A DNA stretch of 64,000 nt from Pseudomonadota bacterium (GTDB lineage: Bacteria > Pseudomonadota > Alphaproteobacteria > Caulobacterales > Caulobacteraceae), in assembly GCA_018241995.1 (NCBI GenBank), contig JAFECT010000006.1, forward strand, positions 124,001 to 188,000, read 5' to 3'. Below are positions 62,864 to 64,000 of this stretch, piece by piece. Each line of letters opens with the position of its first letter. Positions within the stretch are counted from its first letter, which is position 1. Under the pieces are notes generated by a model. That model was not told the DNA's origin. It saw only the letters and a list, made by a program, of their open reading frames with translations, and did not search any database. The position numbers and the translations under genes were made by a program.

Positions 62864-63901
62864 ATGCCCGACCCTTCCTCCATCCGCGAGCGCATTCGCT
62901 CCGAGGCCCTGAGCCTGGGCTTCGACGCCTGCCGCTTCGCCTCGGTCGAAGCGCCGTGGGCGGCGGGCGAGCGGCTGCAGGCCTTCGTCGCGCACGGCCG
63001 GCACGGCGAGATGACCTGGATGGAGGAGACGCTGGAGCGGCGCTCCCACCCCCGCGCCATGTGGGACGGCGCGCGCTCGGCCGTGATGCTGGGGGTCAAC
63101 TATGGGCCCGAGACCGATCCGCTGCGGGCGCTGGCGGATCGCAGCATAGGCAATATCTCGGTCTATGCGCGGGGCGACGACTACCACGACCTGATCAAGA
63201 AGCGGCTGAAGGCCCTGGCGCGCTGGATGGTCGCGAACTTCGGCGGCGATCTGAAGGTGTTCGTGGACACCGCGCCCCTGATGGAAAAGCCCCTGGCCCA
63301 GGCGGCGGGCCTGGGCTGGCAGGGTAAGCACACCAACCTGGTGTCGCGCGAGTTCGGCTCCTGGCTGTTCCTGGGCTCGATCCTGACCACGCTGGAGCTT
63401 CAGCCCGATGCGCCGGAGGTGGATCACTGCGGCTCGTGCCGGGCGTGCCTGGACATCTGCCCGACCGACGCCTTCCCCGCGCCCTACCAACTCGATGCGC
63501 GCGCCTGCCTGTCCTACCTGACCATCGAGTTCGACGGCCCCTGGCCGGAGCGGTTCCGGGCGGCCATGGGCAACCGCATCTACGGCTGCGACGACTGCCT
63601 GGCCGTGTGCCCCTGGAACAAGTTCGCCCAGGCCGGGCGGGAGTTGAAGCTGCAGGCGCGGGCGGAGCTGCAACGCCCGGCTCTCGCGGACCTGGCGGCG
63701 CTCGACGACGCAGCCTTCCGGGCGCTTTTCGCCAAGTCCGCGGTCAAGCGCATCGGGCGTGATCGGTTCGTCAGGAACGTGCTCTACGCCATCGGCAATT
63801 CGGGTGAGTCGGCCCTGGCCGGCGTCGCGGGCCGGCTGCTGGAGGACCCGTCGGCGCAGGTGCGGGACGCGGCGGCTTGGGCCGTCTCCCGCCTTTCTTA
63901 A
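62864..63901 (+). CDS. queG: Epoxyqueuosine reductase
   Basis: 345 residues. Two 4Fe-4S clusters are formed by [16 protein letters not shown] and [11 protein letters not shown], and a C-terminal HEAT-like helical segment is present. [25 protein letters not shown] is the family's cobalamin/catalytic region (Asp). It converts epoxyqueuosine to queuosine in tRNA. It starts 30 bases after the GST stop and probably forms an operon with it. Confidence 0.95.
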   Translation: MPDPSSIRERIRSEALSLGFDACRFASVEAPWAAGERLQAFVAHGRHGEMTWMEETLERRSHPRAMWDGARSAVMLGVNYGPETDPLRALADRSIGNISVYARGDDYHDLIKKRLKALARWMVANFGGDLKVFVDTAPLMEKPLAQAAGLGWQGKHTNLVSREFGSWLFLGSILTTLELQPDAPEVDHCGSCRACLDICPTDAFPAPYQLDARACLSYLTIEFDGPWPERFRAAMGNRIYGCDDCLAVCPWNKFAQAGRELKLQARAELQRPALADLAALDDAAFRALFAKSAVKRIGRDRFVRNVLYAIGNSGESALAGVAGRLLEDPSAQVRDAAAWAVSRLS

Positions 63902-63909
63902 TCCATGCC

Positions 63910-63994
63910 GTCACCCTCGGGCCTGTCCCGAGGGCCTATGGCTGGGCTCACTGCACATTGACCCTTGGGCCCTCGGGACAAGCCCGAGGGTGAC
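63910..63994. repeat. Palindromic intergenic repeat at the window end
   Basis: Arms 63910-63936 and 63968-63994 are inverted copies with 26 of 27 bases matching, separated by 31 bases. Each arm holds its own hairpin: CCCTCGGG-cctgt-CCCGAGGG in the left arm. It is not the same sequence as the repeat at 47459-47586 but has the same architecture. It may act as a transcription stop behind queG. Confidence 0.75.
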
Positions 63995-64000
63995 GAGATG

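Overview
This 64 kb window is GC-rich, gene-dense chromosomal DNA from an alphaproteobacterium of the Caulobacteraceae (Caulobacter/Phenylobacterium group). The assignment rests on lineage markers: a DivL-type kinase with tyrosine in place of the phospho-acceptor histidine, a ShkA-like hybrid kinase next to AmpG, the SOS repair protein MmcB, DUF1150 behind Hsp20, a complex-I NDUFA9-like protein, CcrM-type GANTC sites clustered at dnaA, and the order mutM-enoyl-CoA hydratase-rpsT-dnaA. I lean towards Phenylobacterium because dnaA, dnaN, recF and gyrB are contiguous, but the sequence alone does not settle the genus. I see no prophage, insertion sequence or CRISPR array.

Layout. 1-8 kb: end of a glycerate kinase gene, a membrane protein, a HAD hydrolase, divL, a zincin-like metallopeptidase, a CobB sirtuin, and mmcB behind a perfect SOS box. 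8-11 kb: a RegA/RegB redox two-component system with a divergent SCO/SenC gene. 11-20 kb: intracellular PHB depolymerase, YgjP-like metallopeptidase, PBP1A, an alpha/beta hydrolase lacking its nucleophile, an SdpR/SdpI pair, recQ and a second (intact) alpha/beta hydrolase. 20-22.5 kb: a TetR gene translationally coupled to an Lnt-like membrane nitrilase, with an almost perfect operator at the TetR start. 22.5-31 kb: replication block gyrB, recF, dnaN, dnaA, then rpsT, an enoyl-CoA hydratase and mutM. 31-38 kb: GNAT/CelD-like protein, DUF1624-like membrane protein, threonine ammonia-lyase, FKBP isomerase, comM behind a second perfect SOS box. 38-47.5 kb: ShkA-like hybrid kinase, AmpG, MaeB, MutS and a phosphonopyruvate hydrolase candidate. 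47.5-51.3 kb: glnD, Hsp20, DUF1150. 51.3-57.7 kb: rnd-lptC-lptA-lptB-rpoN and hpf-ptsN, interrupted by an opposite-strand DUF4337 gene. 57.7-64 kb: tRNA-Leu, NDUFA9-like protein, UppP, HTH-citrate synthase, CDF transporter, GST, QueG and a palindromic repeat.

Functional themes are cell-cycle and polarity signalling (DivL, ShkA-like, dnaA with GANTC sites), DNA replication and repair (DnaA/DnaN/RecF/GyrB, RecQ, MutM, MutS, MmcB, ComM, the last two probably under LexA), envelope assembly and recycling (PBP1A, AmpG, UppP, LptABC, Lnt-like), and nitrogen/redox/stress control (GlnD, RpoN, PtsN, Hpf, RegAB). The most interesting observations are the two LexA boxes, the nucleophile-less Tat-exported hydrolase, the Asn-to-Thr swap that points to phosphonopyruvate hydrolase rather than PEP mutase, self-contained operators at three small regulated loci, and a large loop inserted in the DivL dimerisation domain.
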